Positions 26,741-35,660 of a DNA stretch of 64,000 bases are shown one piece after another. The stretch covers positions 173,085 to 237,084 of the forward strand of contig NZ_CANNCF010000005.1 in the NCBI RefSeq assembly GCF_947503045.1. Direction: 5' to 3'. The translations under genes and the position numbers were made by a program. Position 1 is the first letter of the stretch, and each line of letters starts with the position of its first letter. The notes under the pieces are model-generated. The model saw only the letters and a list, made by a program, of their open reading frames with translations, searched no databases and was not told the DNA's origin. Source of the DNA: an uncultured Tateyamaria sp. (lineage in GTDB: Bacteria; Pseudomonadota; Alphaproteobacteria; Rhodobacterales; Rhodobacteraceae).

Positions 26741-27706
26741 TCAATTGCCTGCTTGGATAAACCCGTTGGCGCGCAAATCCTCCCACAAGGCCTTTGGCAA
26801 GTCCGCGTTGAACTGCGCAATATTGCGGCTGAGCGAGGACGCCTTGGTGGTGCCGATCAGGGTCGAGGCAATCAGCGGGTCCTGATCTGGAAACTGCAAT
26901 GCGGCTGCCGGCAGGGGCGTGTCATGGCGGGCACAGATCGCCTCGATCTCTCTGACGCGGGCACGGATTTCTTCTGGGGCAGGGGCATAGTTGTAATGCG
27001 CGCCCGGTACCGGGCCGGTAGCAAGGATGCCTGAATTGAACACGCCGCCGATCACCAGCCGGATATCGTGCGCACGCAATTTGGGAAACAGGTGCGCACG
27101 GGCGGATTGGTCGAGCAGTGTATAGCGCCCGGCCAGCAGGATCAGGTCCATATCAAAGACGCCCACCAGCTCCTGGCAAATCTCGACCGTATTCACGCCC
27201 AGACCGATGGCTTTGACGGTGCCCTCGGCCTTGAGCATCTCAAGTGCACGCGCGCCACTGTCGAGCAGTTGCGCGCGGTGATGCGGGGTGTCGGTGCCTG
27301 CCTCGGGGTCACCGATGTCATGTACGTAAAGGATGTCGATGCGGTTGAGACCAAGCCGCTGAAAGCTGTCCTCGACCGAGCGCATGATGCCGTCATAGGT
27401 GAAATCAAAGCGCTGTTTCAGGGGCCATGCGTTGTGAAAGCCGTTGACCACAGGCGGCGGATTGGCGTCCGGCGACAGCACCCGCCCCACCTTGGTGGAC
27501 AGCACCCAGCCACTGCGTTCTCGCAAAAAATCGCCAAGCAACCCTTCGGAGGCGCCATTGCCGTAATGCGGTGCGGTGTCGAAATAGCGGATGCCACGAT
27601 CCCATGCGGTTTCCAGAACTTGCTGGGCATCCACGCGGGCAACAGGGCGGTAGAGGCCGGACAGGGCTGCCGTGCCCAAGGACAGGCGGTGTGTGTCGTT
27701 CAGCAT
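26741..27706 (-). CDS. Aldo/keto reductase, aldose 1-dehydrogenase (L-fucose/D-threo-aldose dehydrogenase)-like
   Basis: A 321-residue TIM-barrel oxidoreductase. The catalytic tetrad is visible: Asp and Tyr in YFDTAPHYG, Lys in STKVGR and His in YVHDIGD. The early GTAALSGLYRP segment fits the aldose/pyridoxal dehydrogenase branch, which oxidises a free sugar to its lactone with NAD(P). Start at 27706. It is the last gene of the sugar-acid operon and probably catalyses the first oxidation of the imported sugar. Confidence 0.87.
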   Translation of the reverse strand: MLNDTHRLSLGTAALSGLYRPVARVDAQQVLETAWDRGIRYFDTAPHYGNGASEGLLGDFLRERSGWVLSTKVGRVLSPDANPPPVVNGFHNAWPLKQRFDFTYDGIMRSVEDSFQRLGLNRIDILYVHDIGDPEAGTDTPHHRAQLLDSGARALEMLKAEGTVKAIGLGVNTVEICQELVGVFDMDLILLAGRYTLLDQSARAHLFPKLRAHDIRLVIGGVFNSGILATGPVPGAHYNYAPAPEEIRARVREIEAICARHDTPLPAAALQFPDQDPLIASTLIGTTKASSLSRNIAQFNADLPKALWEDLRANGFIQAGN

Positions 27707-27716
27707 CGTGAAATCC

Positions 27717-28913
27717 TCAATTCGGATGGCACCCGGGTTCCGCAGGGGTGGCGGTCTTGTAGGTGAGCACGAATTCCACATGGCCCAGCGTTTCCGAGGC
27801 GGTACGCGCGCCTGCGCCAAGGGCAATCAGCTTGTCGAAAATCTCCGACCCTACCTCTTGCAGGCTGGCCGCGCCGTCCAGAATACGGCCCGCATTCACA
27901 TCCATATCCCCGGCCATGCGCGCATAGGTTTCTGGGTTGGCACAGACCTTGAGGACCGGCGAAATGGCCGAACCCACAACCGACCCGCGCCCGGTCACAA
28001 AAACCACCGCATGCGCCCCGCAAGAGATCAGTTCGATGATCTCGGCATTGTCGTTGATGTTGGGAAAGCCGAATTTTGGCGGCCCGTCAGGCACCACATC
28101 CAGCAGGTACAGACCACCAGTTGCCGCTTGCTGAGCCGGACGCAGGATGCCGCTGATCGGGCTTTGACCGGACTTGGCATAAGCACCCAGCGACTTTTCT
28201 TCGATGGTGGAAAGCCCGCCTGTGGCGTTGCCGTTGGCGAAGGATCCGTATCCCATGGCCGCGTAATAGGCGGCGGCTTTGTCCACGATTTCGATGATGT
28301 GTGGTTTCAGATCGGGGTGCGCGGCCCGCGCCGCCATGACATGTTCGCAGCCGATCAACTCGCCGGTTTCCTCGAAAATACAGGTGGCTCCGGCAGCCAC
28401 CAGCTGGTCAAAGGCGATGCCCGCTGCAGGGTTGCCCGTGATACCCGAGGTCGCGTCCGATCCGCCGCAGATGGTGCCGATCACCAGCTCGGAAACGTCC
28501 ATCGCGACCTTGGGCAAGATCGCGATCTGGTCTTGGGCCTGTCGGACCCAATCGCGCCCTGCGGCGACCGCCGCTGCCGTCCCGCCGCTGTCCTGAATGG
28601 TGATCACGTTCACCGGACGGCCCGATGCGCGGATGGCGTCGGCCAATTGCGTCTTCTTGAAATTCTCGCAACCCAGCGACACCAGCTGCACTGCGCCCAC
28701 ATTGGGATGAGTGCAGAGCGCCTCCATCATCTCCTGCCCGTATTGGGACGGAAAACAGCCCGAAAAGCCGATGACCTGCACGTCGCTTTCCTCAAATGGG
28801 CGGGCGATCTGTTTGCAGACGTGATGGGCGCATTCCACAAGATAGGCGACCACCACCACGTTGCGGATGCCCTTGCGACCGTCCTTGCGGGGCCAGGCTG
28901 TCATCTGTGACAT
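27717..28913 (-). CDS. UxaA-family hydro-lyase, large subunit (altronate/galactarate dehydratase type)
   Basis: A 398-residue protein starting at 28913 with GGAGTAGCGCC upstream. It contains DGRKGIRNVVVV, LGCENFK, the CGGSDATSGITGNPA motif and GCEHVM, characteristic of the UxaA C-terminal domain and of the related sulfolactate sulfo-lyase SuyB. With the small SAF-domain subunit encoded immediately upstream it forms a two-component enzyme. Sugar transporter and aldose dehydrogenase neighbours favour dehydration of a sugar acid; SuyAB activity remains an alternative because an HpsN-like gene occurs elsewhere in the window. Confidence 0.85.
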   Translation of the reverse strand: MSQMTAWPRKDGRKGIRNVVVVAYLVECAHHVCKQIARPFEESDVQVIGFSGCFPSQYGQEMMEALCTHPNVGAVQLVSLGCENFKKTQLADAIRASGRPVNVITIQDSGGTAAAVAAGRDWVRQAQDQIAILPKVAMDVSELVIGTICGGSDATSGITGNPAAGIAFDQLVAAGATCIFEETGELIGCEHVMAARAAHPDLKPHIIEIVDKAAAYYAAMGYGSFANGNATGGLSTIEEKSLGAYAKSGQSPISGILRPAQQAATGGLYLLDVVPDGPPKFGFPNINDNAEIIELISCGAHAVVFVTGRGSVVGSAISPVLKVCANPETYARMAGDMDVNAGRILDGAASLQEVGSEIFDKLIALGAGARTASETLGHVEFVLTYKTATPAEPGCHPN

Positions 28914-28917
28914 GGCG

Positions 28918-29211
28918 CTACTCCATGATCTCGACAGTGGTGTGCCGACTGGTGAGGTTGTGGATATGAACATGTGCGCCCAGCGGGATATCCTGCGCGG
29001 CAAAGCCGATGGGAAAGGCGTATTTGATCACATCTTCCCCGGCGGGGATTGGCGCAACAGCCAGTTTGTGGCCCAGACCCAATGTCTGGGGCATATGGAC
29101 CGACTGGCCCCCAATCAGAATATCCTCGCCCGCCGCGACTGTGGCCTTCAGCACAGAGACATTGTCGCCCGGCGCGAGGGTCAAAAGCCGGGGATCAGTA
29201 TGTGCGTTCAT
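28918..29211 (-). CDS. UxaA-family hydro-lyase, small SAF-domain subunit
   Basis: A 97-residue SAF domain (LAPGDNVSVLKATVAAGEDI, KLAVAPIPAGEDVIKYAFPIG, GAHVHIHNL). The ATG at 29211 overlaps the GntR stop (ATGA). In UxaA this domain is fused to the large domain; here, as in SuyA and GarD-like split enzymes, it is separate. It partners with the 27717-28913 product. Confidence 0.87.
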   Translation of the reverse strand: MNAHTDPRLLTLAPGDNVSVLKATVAAGEDILIGGQSVHMPQTLGLGHKLAVAPIPAGEDVIKYAFPIGFAAQDIPLGAHVHIHNLTSRHTTVEIME

Positions 29212-30110
29212 GGTTCCGGGTCCCACGGTACCGAGCTCAGCAAGGTGCTGCGTGCGGCATTGAGGTGTTCCTGAAACAGGTCCATCGCGCGGTCGGTCTC
29301 GCCCGCCTTCAACGCGCGGATCACGGCCAGATGCTGACGCGCCGCGGCCAGGTTGCGGTCGCGCTCGTCGCGCTTGTTCCAGCGATAGTGATAGTGAAAG
29401 ATCACCGAAACCAATTCAACAAAGTCATCGACAAAGCGGTTGCCGAGGTCTTCCATCAGCACCCGGTGGAACTGCTCATCCAGACGGGGAAAGCTCAGAT
29501 ATTGCGCGTCGATGTCGGCGATGATGGCCTCGTGGGCGTCCTCAAGGGCGATGAGACGTGCCCGCGCTTCGCCCTCTGGTCCCTTGGCCGTGAGCGTCGC
29601 AAAAGCGCGCAATTCGAACATCTCGCGCACGTCGAACAGCTCGATCGCGAACGAGCGGGTAAAGCCGCGCAGCACCCAGTGGCGGTTTGGTTCCTTCTCG
29701 ATCAGGCCAAAGCGGGAAAAGCGGATCAGGAATTCACGCAGGACCGACGCGCTGGCGCCAAAGGCGCGGACCATATCACTTTCGTGCAGGATGGCGCCGG
29801 GTTTGAGATCACCCCCAAGCAGGTATTCCATGAACTGCGTCTCCACCCGTTCGCTGGTCGACAGGGTCTCGGCCTTGGCGAAATAGTCGGCTGGCTTCGG
29901 GGCGCGCAGCACCGTCTTGTTGCGTCCTGACCACGAAATGATGCCGACCTCGTCCAGATGGGACAGCACGGCGCGCACGGTGGTGCGGCTGATGCCAAGA
30001 CGCTGGGTCAACTCGACCTCCGAAGGCAGCGTGTTCTCGATCCCCAAGGCCGCGACGTAATCGAGGCTGCGGTTCAGGCTGTCCTTGTAGGTTGAATTGT
30101 CGCGCGACAT
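29208..30110 (-). CDS. GntR/FadR-type regulator with two winged-helix domains
   Basis: A 300-residue regulator starting at 30110. The first GntR-like winged helix spans about residues 10-70 (LPSEVELTQRLGISRTTVRAVL and the EVGIISW wing). A second follows at about 85-150 (ILHESDMVRAFGASASVLREFL and RFGLIEKEPN). The FCD effector domain covers about 155-290, with conserved His and Asp/Asn residues (FDVREMFELR, LDEQFHRVLM, HLAVIRALKAGETDRA). Normal FadR-type proteins have one DNA-binding domain and about 230 residues. It lies inside the operon and probably responds to a sugar acid. Confidence 0.9.
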   Translation of the reverse strand: MSRDNSTYKDSLNRSLDYVAALGIENTLPSEVELTQRLGISRTTVRAVLSHLDEVGIISWSGRNKTVLRAPKPADYFAKAETLSTSERVETQFMEYLLGGDLKPGAILHESDMVRAFGASASVLREFLIRFSRFGLIEKEPNRHWVLRGFTRSFAIELFDVREMFELRAFATLTAKGPEGEARARLIALEDAHEAIIADIDAQYLSFPRLDEQFHRVLMEDLGNRFVDDFVELVSVIFHYHYRWNKRDERDRNLAAARQHLAVIRALKAGETDRAMDLFQEHLNAARSTLLSSVPWDPEP

Positions 30111-30150
30111 TAAAGGCCCCGGTGGCGTGTGAGTGGTGGCGCTGAGTGTG

Positions 30151-30822
30151 CTACATGACGCCGAATGTGGCAAAGGCCTCTTGCGTGGACATGCCCGCGC
30201 GGATCGCCTTGGCAACCTCGTTTTCGGTGGCGACCTTGGCGAGTGCGTCGCTGATCGCCTGCTGCTCGACCGCTTGCGGGATGATCAGAACCCCTTCGTC
30301 ATCGGCAAAGATCATATCACCCGGAGCGACCTGCACGCCCTTGACGTTGATGGGCACACGGTAGTCCAGCACCTTGCCGCGAATGCCCTGATCCTGCGCG
30401 AAGGCCCCGCGCGAAAACACCGGAAAGCCAAGCGCGCGGATCTCGTCCGTGTCACGCACGTAGCCATCAAGGATCGCGCCTGCCGCCTTCAGATGCAGCG
30501 CGCGGGTCGACATCAACCCACCCCACAGGGCGTATTCAAAGGACGATCCGGAGGCGATGTAAATCTCGCCCTCTTTCAGATCATCAAGGGCCTCGAACAT
30601 GAGCCCGAAGGGCTTGCCCGACAGAGGCCCCGGACCGCCCGCGCCGGGATAGTCGGCCTCGAGCACGGTCATGGCGCGTCCGGCCAGTTTCGTGCCGGGA
30701 ACCAGCGGTTTGATGGGCTGCGGCAGGAACTGATTGCGATAGCCCAGCACGTCCAGAACGTCGCCGATCACGGCGGTGAACAGCGTTTCCTTCATCTGTG
30801 CGAACATGTCCTGATCGGTCAT
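30151..30822 (-). CDS. RraA-family aldolase-like protein
   Basis: A 223-residue protein of the RraA/HMG aldolase fold. It has the phosphate/carboxylate-binding and metal-site region WGGLMSTRALHLKAAGAILDGYVRD, with Arg and Asp as in 4-carboxy-4-hydroxy-2-oxoadipate aldolases, and FADDEGVLIIP near the C-terminus. GGGAGAGA precedes the ATG at 30822. In this operon it is a good candidate for cleaving a 4-hydroxy-2-oxoacid to pyruvate plus a second fragment. It is not an RNase E regulator by context. Confidence 0.85.
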   Translation of the reverse strand: MTDQDMFAQMKETLFTAVIGDVLDVLGYRNQFLPQPIKPLVPGTKLAGRAMTVLEADYPGAGGPGPLSGKPFGLMFEALDDLKEGEIYIASGSSFEYALWGGLMSTRALHLKAAGAILDGYVRDTDEIRALGFPVFSRGAFAQDQGIRGKVLDYRVPINVKGVQVAPGDMIFADDEGVLIIPQAVEQQAISDALAKVATENEVAKAIRAGMSTQEAFATFGVM

Positions 30823-30836
30823 CTGTCTCTCCCCCG

Positions 30837-31616
30837 TTAAAACCCTGTGGCACCACCGCCATCGACCAGAAGCACTTGCCCGGTGATGTATCGCGCCGCC
30901 TGCGAGGCCAGAAAGGCGCAGGCCCAGCCGATATCCTCAGGCTCGCCCAGCCGCCCCATCGGAATGCGGCCCATGATCTTGGCCTTGCGGTCGGGATCGC
31001 CTTTGGTGGCGGTGCGAAACACATCCGTATCGATCCAGCCCGGTGCCACGCCGTTGACGCGAATGCCGCTGCCTGCGACCTCGGCCGACAGGGCGCGGAT
31101 GACGCCGTTGATCGCCGTCTTGGCGATGGTATAGCCGGACACGTTGGGCTGCCCGATATAGGCCGTCATCGACGAGATAAAGAGGATTGAGCCCTGCGTC
31201 TCATCGGCCTGCATCTGACCCATGACCGCACGGCTGAGTTCAAGTGCGCCGCGCACATGGACGTCAAAAACACTGTCGAACTCGTCAAGGTCGGAGTCCA
31301 GGAACGGTTTTTTCAGCGTGTTGCCTGCGTTGTTTACCAGGATGTCGAAAGTGCCGTGAGTGGCGTGTAAATCCCTGGCAACCGCCGCGATCCCGGCCAT
31401 GTCCGTGAGGTCCATGGCCTGATGATTGACCCCATGACCGATCTCGGCGCAGGTGGCTTCCAGCACCTCGGCACGGCGCCCCGCGATGACCACGCGCGCC
31501 CCGCTTTGGGCAAGTGCTGTGGCAACGGCCTTGCCCAATCCCGTGCCGCCGCCGGTGACCAGAGCGGTCTTGCCCTCAAGGCCGTAGCGGCGGGAGAGAA
31601 TAGCGGCGTCAGACAT
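30837..31616 (-). CDS. Short-chain dehydrogenase/reductase
   Basis: A 259-residue SDR. The cofactor motif TGGGTGLGKAV (near residue 22), NNAG, ISSMTAYIGQ and the YTIAKTA Tyr-Lys pair are all present, ending VLLVDGGGATGF. Two adjacent ATGs (31619 and 31616) are possible; I used the second, seven bases after AAGGG. It overlaps the upstream alcohol dehydrogenase gene by a few bases. Likely oxidises a hydroxyl of the sugar acid or keto-deoxy acid. Confidence 0.9.
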   Translation of the reverse strand: MSDAAILSRRYGLEGKTALVTGGGTGLGKAVATALAQSGARVVIAGRRAEVLEATCAEIGHGVNHQAMDLTDMAGIAAVARDLHATHGTFDILVNNAGNTLKKPFLDSDLDEFDSVFDVHVRGALELSRAVMGQMQADETQGSILFISSMTAYIGQPNVSGYTIAKTAINGVIRALSAEVAGSGIRVNGVAPGWIDTDVFRTATKGDPDRKAKIMGRIPMGRLGEPEDIGWACAFLASQAARYITGQVLLVDGGGATGF

Positions 31617-32643
31617 CATCCTGCCCTTGGCAGTCGATCATCACTTTGAACGTTTCCTGCCGGTTCGCCTCCCAATAGGGAAAGGCGTCCTCTGCCTCGG
31701 CCCATGGGAAAATGCGCGAAATCAACTGGCTGGCGAGGGAGGGGTGGCCTTCGAGATAGGTCACCACCGCTTCGAAATCGGTACGGGTGGCGTTACGCGA
31801 CCCCATGATGTCCAGTTCCTTGAGGTTGAAAATGGCGGTGTTGTAGCTGACCTCGGCCTTGGCATAGCCGACATAGACAACGCGCCCGCCGAAACAGGTG
31901 AGGTCAATGGCCGCGCGGAAGGTCTCGGGCAGGCCAACGGCCTCAATCACCACATCAGCGCCTTGGCCGTCCGTCAGCGCGTCGACGCGGGCGGCAAGGT
32001 CTTCGGCGCTTGGGTCGATCACCGCATCCACACCCAAATCGATCAGCGTGGCGTGCTTCGAGGCGCTGATTTCGGCGACAATCACGCGCGCGCCGACGGC
32101 CAGCGCACCAAGGATCGCGCCAATGCCGATCATGCCTGCGCCCAGGACAACAACCGTATCGTCGGGACCAATGCGCCCACGGGCGACGGCGTGAAAGCCA
32201 ACCGAGAGCGGTTCGACCAGCGCCAGTTGGGACAGGGACAGCGTATCATTCAGGATCAGGTGGTTGTGTGGCACGGCGATGCGTGACGACATACCGCCAT
32301 CGCGCTGCACACCCAGTGTCTGGTTGTGGCGACAGGCGTTCTGGCGGCCCATCGCGCAAGAAGAACAGGTGCCGCAGGTCGTGTAGGGAATGACGATGGC
32401 GCGCTTGCCGGGGCTGAAATCGGGCGGGACATCAGGACCGCGCGACAGGATCGTGCCGCCAATCTCGTGGCCGGGAATGCGGGGCAGGGTGGCAAGCGGG
32501 TTGGCCCCACGATAGGTGTTCAGATCGCTGCCGCAGAGTCCGACAAATCCCACATCCAGCAAAACCTCGGCCCGACCCGGTCTGGGGGTGTCGACCGTCC
32601 TGAACCCGGTTTGGCCGACGGCGGTGATGACCAGTACTTGCAT
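31609..32643 (-). CDS. Zinc-dependent sugar/polyol dehydrogenase (MDR family, idonate/sorbitol type)
   Basis: A 344-residue medium-chain dehydrogenase. Catalytic zinc ligands are in LCGSDLNTY and PGHEIGG plus a Glu in VEPLSVG. The structural zinc loop CGTCSSCAMGRQNAC is complete. The NAD motif is GAGMIGIGA. The VEPLS.G.HA pattern is typical of sorbitol, idonate and threonine dehydrogenases. It follows the ABC importer genes and precedes SDR and RraA, consistent with polyol or sugar-acid oxidation. Confidence 0.9.
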   Translation of the reverse strand: MQVLVITAVGQTGFRTVDTPRPGRAEVLLDVGFVGLCGSDLNTYRGANPLATLPRIPGHEIGGTILSRGPDVPPDFSPGKRAIVIPYTTCGTCSSCAMGRQNACRHNQTLGVQRDGGMSSRIAVPHNHLILNDTLSLSQLALVEPLSVGFHAVARGRIGPDDTVVVLGAGMIGIGAILGALAVGARVIVAEISASKHATLIDLGVDAVIDPSAEDLAARVDALTDGQGADVVIEAVGLPETFRAAIDLTCFGGRVVYVGYAKAEVSYNTAIFNLKELDIMGSRNATRTDFEAVVTYLEGHPSLASQLISRIFPWAEAEDAFPYWEANRQETFKVMIDCQGQDDV

Positions 32644-32712
32644 GGGGGGATGCGTCCTTGAACAAGAAGTGCGGGGCCGCTCACAGCGCGCGGACGGCCC
32701 CTTGGGACAGGT

Positions 32713-33624
32713 TTACTTGAAATCCGCCACGTTGTCAGAAGTGATCAGGATGCCGTCGATCGGGGTAAAGGCCGGGACCTCCTCGCCCTTGATCAGGCCC
32801 ACCAGATTTTCGACCGCTTCGGCCCCCATACGCACATTGTCCTGCTTGATGGTCGCCGCCTGTTCGCCTGCTTCGATGGACACGAGGTTGGCCGGATTGC
32901 CGTCAAAGCCGACGATAACCAGATCGTCCATCTTGCCCAGTTCGGTCGCAGCAGAAACAGCCGCCAGCGCGCCTGGATCCCAGGCCGAAAAGATCGCCTT
33001 GATGTCGGGATTGGATTGCAGAAAGTTCACCGTGGTTTCATAGGCACAGGCATCTTGCCAGTCGCAGATCTGAAAGATCACTTCGTGACCTGCAGCCTCG
33101 GCCGCGGTCTTGACCCCGTCGCGGCGCGCATTGCCGGTCTGGTGGCCGGCAGAGCCGCCAAGGATCAGGACCGTGCCCTTGTCCAACTGGCCGACGATAT
33201 ATTCGCCCGCAATACCGGCTGCGGCCAGATTGTCGGTCTGCACAAGGCTTGCAACATGTTCGTGCTCAATCCCCGTATCAACGGCCACAACCGGAATGCC
33301 CTTGCGCTTGGCATTGTCGAGCGAGGCGTCAAAGGCGCGGTTGTCGACCGAGCCGATGATGATGCCATCGACACCCATGGTGATGGCGCGATCAACGGCG
33401 TCCTTTTGCGCGGCAGCATCGGGGGAGGACGCGGTCAGGTCCAGCAACTCGACACCCATCTCCTCGGCCTTGGCGGCGGCAGAGTTGGCCACACCGATCC
33501 AGAACGTGTTGTCGGTGGAATAGCCAGTGTAGGCGATGCGCAGGTTCTCGGCCAGCGCAGGACCGGACAGGGTGGCCGTCAGGGCCGCCGTGGCCACCAC
33601 GGTCTTCAAGGTTTTCAGTGTCAT
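32713..33624 (-). CDS. ABC transporter periplasmic sugar-binding protein (RbsB/FrcB type)
   Basis: A 303-residue protein with a signal peptide (cleavage after GPALA). The periplasmic-binding fold of pentose/fructose binders is clear: AYTGYSTDNTFWIGVANSAAAK, DGIIIGSVDN, GIPVVAVDTGI, ILGGSAGHQTGNARRDGV, and VIVGFDGNPANLV. GGGAGGGAACCC precedes the ATG. Third gene of the importer operon. The sugar is unknown. Confidence 0.93.
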   Translation of the reverse strand: MTLKTLKTVVATAALTATLSGPALAENLRIAYTGYSTDNTFWIGVANSAAAKAEEMGVELLDLTASSPDAAAQKDAVDRAITMGVDGIIIGSVDNRAFDASLDNAKRKGIPVVAVDTGIEHEHVASLVQTDNLAAAGIAGEYIVGQLDKGTVLILGGSAGHQTGNARRDGVKTAAEAAGHEVIFQICDWQDACAYETTVNFLQSNPDIKAIFSAWDPGALAAVSAATELGKMDDLVIVGFDGNPANLVSIEAGEQAATIKQDNVRMGAEAVENLVGLIKGEEVPAFTPIDGILITSDNVADFK

Positions 33625-33684
33625 GGGTTCCCTCCCTTGGGATGTTGTGCCCGGGCTTTCGGGCGGAATTCTTGTGTGGACGCG

Positions 33685-34677
33685 CTAACGCGCAGGCCGT
33701 CGCCAGACGTCCCAGTAGACGGCCAGAATGATGATGATGCCGATGGCAATGCGCTGCACCGAGGTGCCAACGCCGAGATAGGACAGCCCGACGATAATGG
33801 TCTGCATGATCAGCATGCCGATCAGCGTCTTGCCGACCCCGCCGCGCCCACCAAACAGGCTGGTCCCACCGATGACGACCGCCGCGATGGCAAACAGCTC
33901 GTAGCTTTGGCCGCGGGCGGGCATCGCAAAGTTCAGTTTGGACACTTCGAGGATCGCAGCCGTCGCGGCCAGAACGCCGCCGATCATGTAATAGTAAATC
34001 CGGCTCTTGCGCACATTCACGCCTGACAGGCGCGCCACCTCTTCGTTGCCGCCAATGGCAAATGCATGATTGCCGAGCCGCGTTTTGGTCAGAAACAGCC
34101 CAGTCAGCAGAGCGACGCCGAACATGATGCCCATGGGCACAAGGTAACCCGATCCAAGCACCTGAAAGTTCTCGGGAAAGCGGGATAGATCGCGCCCGCT
34201 GGCGAGGATCTCGGCAATGCCTTTGTAGGCGGTCAGCCCGCCCAACGTGACGATAAAGGCCGGTACCTTGGTCAATACCTGAATGGTGCCATTGAGTGCC
34301 CCCATCAGTGCTCCGGCGGCCAGACCGATCAGAACGGCCACGGGCACGGGCAACCGGTATTCGGCCAGCACGATGCCCACGATCACGCCGACCACGGCAA
34401 AGATCGACCCAACAGACAGATCAAGCCCGCCCGAGATCAGCACCACCGTGGTGCCACAGGCCAGAATGGCCAAAATCGCGGCCTGCCCAAAGATCGACAA
34501 CAACGTATCAAAGCTGCGAAAGGGTTCTGACAGGACAAAGAACACCATATAGATCAGCGCAAGGGCGGCCAGCACTTGCCAGATCTGCTGGAACTGGTGC
34601 TTGAGCACATCAAGGTTGGACCCACCCGGGGTGGGGGCCGACACTGGCGGGGCGGATGGGCGCGGCAGGTCAGTCAT
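33685..34677 (-). CDS. ABC transporter sugar permease (RbsC/FrcC type)
   Basis: A 330-residue permease with a 40-residue cytoplasmic N-terminus rich in Pro and about ten membrane segments. Motifs GGLDLSVGSIFAVVGV, VPAFIVTLGGL and the AIGGNEEVARLSGVNV cytoplasmic loop are characteristic of the BPD_transp_2 family. I chose ATG 34677, just before the ATPase stop, over an upstream start. Confidence 0.93.
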   Translation of the reverse strand: MTDLPRPSAPPVSAPTPGGSNLDVLKHQFQQIWQVLAALALIYMVFFVLSEPFRSFDTLLSIFGQAAILAILACGTTVVLISGGLDLSVGSIFAVVGVIVGIVLAEYRLPVPVAVLIGLAAGALMGALNGTIQVLTKVPAFIVTLGGLTAYKGIAEILASGRDLSRFPENFQVLGSGYLVPMGIMFGVALLTGLFLTKTRLGNHAFAIGGNEEVARLSGVNVRKSRIYYYMIGGVLAATAAILEVSKLNFAMPARGQSYELFAIAAVVIGGTSLFGGRGGVGKTLIGMLIMQTIIVGLSYLGVGTSVQRIAIGIIIILAVYWDVWRRPAR

Positions 34678-34678
34678 C

Positions 34679-35458
34679 TCAGGCCACCTTGTCTTCGGCA
34701 GCACCGGTGATCAGCCCGACCAGCGTGTCGCCGTCAACGTCCGCCACATCACGCACCGCCGCCAGTCGGCCAAGGCGCAGCACCATCACCCGGTCGCAAT
34801 AATTCATCACATGCTGCATGTTATGGGTGATCATGATGACCGACAGGCCGTGATCTTTCAGCGATCTGACCAGATCCATCGCCATCTTGCTTTCGCGCAC
34901 CCCAAGGGCCGCAGTGGGTTCGTCCAGAATGGCGATGCGCTTGCCGAACATCACCGTCTTGGCCAGCGCCACGGCCTGCCTCTGCCCACCGGAAAAGGCC
35001 TCGGCCTCGCGGTAGATATCGGTGATGCGGATATCGAGTTTCTGGAACAGGGCGCGGATTTCGGTGTCCATCTTTGCAAAATCCAGCGTGCCAAAGAGGT
35101 GCCCAAACAGCGTATCGCGCACGATCTCGCGGCCCAGATACATGTTCTTGGTGATGGACAATTCGTTGACCAGCGCGAGGTCCTGATAGACGGTTTCGAT
35201 GCCTGCCGCCTTGGCCTCGGTCGGGGTGGTGATCTGAATGTCCTTGCCGTCCATCTCGACGGTTCCGGCGGTTTTGGAGATGGCCCCGGTCAGGGCCTTG
35301 ATGAGGGTCGATTTGCCTGCGCCATTGTCGCCGACAACACCCAGTACCTCGCCCGCGTGCAGGTCCAGATCAACCGCATCGAGGGCAACAACCGCGCCAT
35401 AGTGCTTGGTGATCCCGCGCGCCCTGAGAAGGGGTGTGGCCGTGTCCGCTTGTGTCAT
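34679..35458 (-). CDS. ABC transporter ATP-binding protein (FrcA-like, single domain)
   Basis: A 259-residue single nucleotide-binding domain: Walker A GDNGAGKST, signature FSGGQRQAVALA, Walker B ILDEPTAALG, His loop THNMQHV. Most RbsA-type ATPases have two such domains (about 500 residues); the single-domain form matches the fructose importer FrcBCA. I used the ATG at 35458 with GGGGGAAC upstream. First gene of the sugar operon. Confidence 0.93.
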   Translation of the reverse strand: MTQADTATPLLRARGITKHYGAVVALDAVDLDLHAGEVLGVVGDNGAGKSTLIKALTGAISKTAGTVEMDGKDIQITTPTEAKAAGIETVYQDLALVNELSITKNMYLGREIVRDTLFGHLFGTLDFAKMDTEIRALFQKLDIRITDIYREAEAFSGGQRQAVALAKTVMFGKRIAILDEPTAALGVRESKMAMDLVRSLKDHGLSVIMITHNMQHVMNYCDRVMVLRLGRLAAVRDVADVDGDTLVGLITGAAEDKVA

Positions 35459-35479
35459 TTGTTCCCCCGCATGACGCAA

Positions 35480-35660
35480 GCCATTTGGCTCGCATCGGTA
35501 TTTAATCGATAATAAACAATTCGCGAGTCGGTCAAATGTTTTTTTTCGTTTAAGAACACTACACCGATTTTGGAGAAGACCTTCGGCTTGGGGCAGGCGT
35601 CAACGCGCCCACAAAGTGAGCTAGATCGTCACAACTAAATCTCTGATTCAGATGAGAAAT
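35480..35660. promoter_or_regulatory. Promoter region of the sugar ABC operon
   Basis: About 180 bases between the ATPase start and the end of the next gene are clearly AT-richer than the surroundings. An imperfect dyad centred on ATCGAT (TTTAATCGATAATAAA, 35501-35516) lies about 50 bases upstream of the start and could be an operator for the GntR regulator. Nothing coding was seen here. Confidence 0.4.
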
